Source: Meghimatium bilineatum
Taxonomy: Eukaryota > Mollusca > Gastropoda > Stylommatophora > Philomycidae
DNA length: 64,000 nucleotides
Assembly: GCA_034231615.1 (NCBI GenBank)
Contig: CM067317.1
Coordinates: 46,371,876 to 46,435,875 of the forward strand
Direction of reading: 5' to 3'
In this document: positions 54,401 through 60,400 of the stretch, in pieces
Layout of the letters: each line of letters starts with the position of its first letter
Numbering within the stretch: the stretch's first letter is position 1
Notes under the pieces: generated by a model
What the model was told of the DNA's origin: nothing
What the model saw: the letters and a program-made list of their open reading frames with translations, nothing else
Database searches by the model: none
Program-made: the position numbers and the translations under genes

Positions 54401-57400
54401 TTTTTTGCACATTCTCAAACTGCGCAGTAGCCAGAAGAATGGAATGTGCCTAATTATACCCAACATATCTTCTGTGTTCGTGCTCAAACTCTTGCAGATT
54501 AGCAGGATGTAGTTCAGAGAACGAACTGCATTATGTCAAGGTTCACAGCGTTGCAGCGATAGATGCACCTTTCAACCTGACATATGATTTCTCAATGTCT
54601 TTAACCCTATATGGGATGGGACAACCATCTCCACCTCATAACTTCCTTGGTCACTTCTTATGATATGCATAGAAGGTAAACAGTGTTTCTTCGCTCCCAT
54701 TTCCGGTCTGGTAACACGAGGATGCCAACACATCTGATTTCAGCATGGCTTCTGACCCTCTATGGCTGGAACTACCAACCTCACATACAAAACCTCAGTG
54801 CCCCCCCCCCCCCAATCATGCATGAAAAGTAACGTTTTTGCTATTCTTTCCCTAATTTGGTGCTCTATTTCCTTTTGGTCTTAACAATTTTCATTAGTAC
54901 ATGGAGAAATACTTTTGTGTTCTATCAATTTTCCATTTTTTTGTTTAATCTCTATAGTTTCTGTTTTTTTTATTACAATTTAGTGTCCATCTACTTTTGA
55001 CAATTGTGATTTTATTTAGTATTATGTGATCATATGGAGTGCTGGCCTTTACCGGTACTTATTATGTAAAATGTGCTTTTTATGAAAGCCTTATGGTCAA
55101 AAATTTTGATGTGAAATGTATTTTTTTTAAAATAAAAACCTTCTGGTCAAAAATGTCAATTTGTATGTGCTTTCTGTGTGCTTCCACTGATTTGCAAAAC
55201 ATTACTGTGTTTTAAATATTTTCCTGTTGGGTCATAGTTTTACCGCAGTTCTACCAATTATTCAATAAATGCAACATATAGGTAAAGGTAATATGAATTA
55301 TAGCACGCGGATTCCCAAAAGTTTTCAGCTGTCTTAGTCAATGGTTGACCAGAAACTTCCTGACTAGCATCTCCTATCAAACTTGCTCCATAGAGATGGC
55401 ACTATTCCATGACCTTCCCCAGAGCATGAGCCCTGGTACCCTACTTCCTGGTGGCTGGGTGAACCACGGAAGTAATTTTTATTTTAAACTATGAATAATA
55501 AGGGGATACAAGACCCGGAAATGGCTTATTTCTTAGATCTCGATATTACGGGATTTTACACTAAATATAGCTACTCCGAGATACCAATATTTGTTATTTC
55601 AGCTTAAAAAAACAGTACCTCATATGAATTATTATTAATAAATCGATTTACGCATATTGACATCACAATGTACACATTGTATTGTAGGATTGCGGCTTTA
55701 CAAAATGGTGTACACAAGTTGTCAATTTCATCAGTAGTGTATTTTAAACCAAAACAATGTGTTGAAAAATCAGGATTTTTCAAAAACAGCTGAACAATTT
55801 GTTGAGTTTGTGTTTGATCAAAAATCAGATTTAGATGGTGATTATTCTGAAAATGATATGGAAATACTCAAGATGGATCGCTTGAGCCTGAGCGAATGTT
55901 TTTCATAAGTAGGCATATAAATTATGACAGTTGTAGTAATGTTGGTTCATCAGTGGGTTAAATTTTGGTGCAGCTATTGTATCAATTATCTGTGCCTAAA
56001 GGAAAGGTCTACATGCTCGAAGGACTGGCACATAAATCAAGAACAGCACAAAAGCATAAGGTTAGTCAATATTACATAACATAAATGTATGTCTTATTTC
56101 TGTTAAAATAACTAAGATCTGTTGGGATGTTGTTTTTGTGTATTTTTTGCTCAGGAGCCCAGGGGAATGGGCATTTAAAGGCAAATTGGCTTGTAATGTT
56201 CCAAGGGTTAACATTACACTGACATGGCTCCCATTATATCTTGTATATTCAACATATACAACTCACAAAACAACACCTCTTTGAGTATCTTCACTACAGT
56301 AAAACATGTACCTAGTTACTTCAAAACTGTACAACTTACTTCATCAAAGCTACTTCTTACTTGATTATGTCATGTGTATTGTTATTTGTATGATTTTAGC
56401 TTGTTTTCCATTTGATGTACTATTTCACGTGAGCGTCTGATAGTGATAGTGTGTTAGTCGTCGTGCAGTAAAACTTCATCATCTGTTTTATACTAAGTAC
56501 TATTTTCATACAGTTTTACTAGCAGTACTACCTTTTATTGATTGTCATTTTACAACTTACTTCAGAAGGTACACAAATTTTCTCAATGTTTCTTCCTTGC
56601 TCCTGTGAATGTCTCTTTATGTCAGGCTCCCTGCCAAGCCATCCTCTATCATTTGATTCTATTTTATTCTGCCCTGATTTGTAGTTTTTTGTTGAACTGT
56701 GCATCTCACTTGACAAGCTGTCATTCTTGTGAGGTTGAATCTGATTGGAGGTACACACCATCATTGCCAGTTAATCATGTATCTGTGATTTTGAAATAAT
56801 CTTAATCATAAAGAATGATACAGAAACCTTCCTAGTAATAATAAAACCCATAACCCGCCAGGGTCGTAGGAGTGTCACACTGAGACATTAGGCACAGAAA
56901 GATCTTCCAGTATTTCTATCCTCTAACATCCTGATGAGTTTGGAAACTTCACACTGAGTCCATTCCTTGATATTATCCAGCCATGTCTTCTTCTCACCAC
57001 CTCATATTTTTCCACCCTCCTCTGTATCTTGAAGAACATCTTTTGTCATCAAGAAATGTCTCATCATGTGCCCGTACCACCAGAGTTTATGAAGTTAACC
57101 TTCATAACACAAGCATGGAAATAAAACAGTATGTTTGGGCATCTGTGGGTATGTCAATAGTGACAGTTATTGGAATAACGTACAGCTGTGGTTATATCAA
57201 GCATGCTTGACTCTGGTTAGATTTCTGGTTGGTGTTTCTTACCAGAACCATTTCTATCTTATGGCTGGTATATTATTGATATGGCTACAGTGTTTTTAAT
57301 GAAAACATTGAACATATTAGTAACCATGAAGAAGTGAGAAGTAGTAGTGAGAAGTAGTAGTGAGAAGTAGTAGTGAGAAGTGGTAGTGAGAAGTGGTAGT

Positions 57401-60400
57401 GAGAAGTAGTAGTGAGAAGTAGTAGTGAGAAGTAGTAGGTAGAAGTGGTAGTGAGAAGTAGTAGTGAGAAGTAGTAGTGAGAAGTAGTAGTGAGAAGTAG
57501 TAGTGAGAAGTAGTAGTGAGAAGTAGTAGTGAGAAGTAGTAGTGAGAAGTGGTAGTGAGAAGTAGTAGTGAGAAGTAGTAGTGAGAAGTAGTAGTGAGAA
57601 GTAGTAGGTAGAAGTGGTAGTGAGAAGTAGTAGTGAGAAGTAGTAGGTAGAAGTGGTAGTGAGAAGTAGTAGGTAGAAGTGGTAGTGAGAAGTAGTAGGT
57701 AGAAGTGGTAGTGAGAAGTAGTAGTGAGAAGTAGTAGGTAGAAGTGGTAGTGAGAAGTAGTAGGTAGAAGTGGTAGTGAGAAGTAGTAGTGAGAAGTAGT
57801 AGGTAGAAGTGGTAGTGAGAAGTAGTAGGTAGAAGTGGTAGTGAGAAGTAGTAGGTAGAAGTGGTAGTGAGAAGTAGTAGTGAGAAGTAGTAGGTAGAAG
57901 TGGTAGTGAGAAGTAGTAGGTAGAAGTGGTAGTGAGAAGTAGTAGGTAGAAGTGGTAGTGAGAAGTAGTAGGTAGAAGTGGTAGTGAGAAGTAGTAGGTA
58001 GAAGTAGTAGTGAGAAGTAGTAGGTAGAAGTGGTAGTGAGAAGTAGTAGGTAGAAGTGGTAGTGAGAAGTAGTAGGTAGAAGTAGTAGTGAGAAGTAGTA
58101 GGTAGAAGTGGTAGTGAGAAGTAGTAGGTAGAAGTGGTAGTGAGAAGTAGTAGGTAGAAGTGGTAGTGAGAAGTAGTAGTGAGAAGTAGTAGGTAGAAGT
58201 GGTAGTGAGAAGTAGTAGGTAGAAGTGGTAGTGAGAAGTAGTAGGTAGAAGTGGTAGTGAGAAGTAGTAGTGAGAAGTAGTAGTGAGAAGTAGTAGTGAG
58301 AAGTAGTAGGTAGAAGTAGTAGTGAGAAGTAGTAGTGAGAAGTAGTAGTGAGAAGTAGTAGTGAGAAGTAGTAGTGAGAAGTAGTAGGTAGAAGTGGTAG
58401 TGAGAAGTGGTAGGTAGAAGTGGTAGTGAGAAGTAGTAGTGAGAAGTAGTAGTGAGAAGTAGTAGTGAGAAGTAGTAGTGAGAAGTAGTAGTGAGAAGTA
58501 GTAGTGAGAAGTGGTAGTGAGAAGTAGTAGTGAGAAGTAGTAGTGAGAAGTAGTAGTGAGAAGTGGTAGTGAGAAGTAGTAGGTAGAAGTGGTAGTGAGA
58601 AGTAGTAGTGAGAAGTAGTAGTGAGAAGTAGTAGGTAGAAGTGGTAGTGAGAAGTAGTAGTGAGAAGTAGTAGTGAGAAGTAGTAGTGAGAGGTAGTAGT
58701 GAGAAGTAGTAGTGAGAAGTGGTAGTGAGAAATAGTAGTGAGAAGTAGTAGTGAGAAGTAGTAGTGAGAAGTAGTAGTGAGAAGTGGTAGTGAGAAGTAG
58801 TAGTGAGAAGTAGTAGGTAGAAGTAGTAGGTAGAAGTAGTAGTAAGAAGTAGTAGGTAGAAGTAGTAGGTAGAAGTAGTAGTGAGAAGTAGTAGTGAGAA
58901 GTAGTAGTGAGAAGTAGTAGGTAGAAGTAGTAGGTAGAAGTAGTAGTGAGAAGTCTGTGGACTACATCCTGCTACAAGAAAGATCCAGTGGCAGTTTGAG
59001 AATTAACACAAAAGCAACAACTGTATGTTGCACACTAGTCAAATTGTAAGATTTCCCTTACAAAGAAACCTTTGTAAATGAGATCAAGTCAAGACAGTGA
59101 TGTCTACCATTGCAAGGTTGAATAATGATTTCGAAAAGTAAAATTATAATTACATTCTTCTTCTTCTTCTTCAGCGTTCATTCTCAATCTCCCGCTGGAT
59201 ATCTATTGTAACAGGACAATGGTCCTACTACATTTCCAGCAGGATGTAGTCCAGAGAATGGAAATGGTTGTGTCACCGTTTTATTTGCATCAATGGCCCA
59301 ACACATCCATCTTCGGCGGGTAATTACATTCAAGATCAATCTATACAGATTGTTAGTTCTAATTATTTTATTCGTCAAGATAAATCTATACAGATTGCTA
59401 TTCTAATTATTTGTATTATTATAAGTATGAATGAGTGCTGGACACTAAATGCTGACTTAGAAAGAAGGATTCAGGCTTTTGAATATGCGTACAGCCAAAA
59501 AATATGGATGTGTCAGACCATTGATGCAAATAAAAAGGCAACACAATACATTTCCATCATGATGGAAATCTAGTAGGACCATTGTCCTGCTACAAGAGAG
59601 AACCAGCGGGAGTTTAAGAATGAACACTGACGAAGAAGAATATAAGTGATAGAGATTTCTGTTAAAAATTAATTATGTTTTAAAAAAAAAATACAAGACA
59701 AATAAATGAACTGTCAACTTATCAAGAACTATGCTCGGTGGTAGTGAAACAGAATAAACATGTTTGGTTTGGACATGTTACAAGAAATTACTCATTTTCC
59801 AAAACTACTTTTCAAGGAACAGTTGATAGAGAAAGGAGAATCATCAGCCAAAAAAGTTATGGTTTGACAACATCAAGAAATGTCCTGGACATGATTATCA
59901 TACACTCGCCCACATAACTGAGAATAGAGGTTTTGGAGGGATTTTTTCACAAAATACATCACCCTCACACATAAAAAATTAGCAAATAATAATAATCTTT
60001 CATACAGCAATGTTCCCTCTAATTTTCTTCTCATAGGAGTAGATCTGAAGATGTCTGAGCTGTGAATATTTCTATGTGAAAGATTCTTATTTGCTCATTC
60101 TTTATGTGTGTGTGTGTGTGTGGAGCATTTTGTGAGTGACACCTAATTATATGCATGGCTGATCACTCACACGTTATAGAGATTATTGCTATTGAGCTAA
60201 CGAATATATTTATCTGCTTGTAAAAGTTTCCCAGTTTTTGTAAGTTTTTTTTAATGACTTGTGATCTTCTGTACAAGATTTCCTCTCATTTTACAAGATT
60301 TATGCTTCTCAGAGACATGAGCTCCTGTGCTAGTGTTGCTGTGCCACACTGGGTCATTCTAAGTGACAGATTCCTAGGATGTGATGTCAATGATGAAGCT

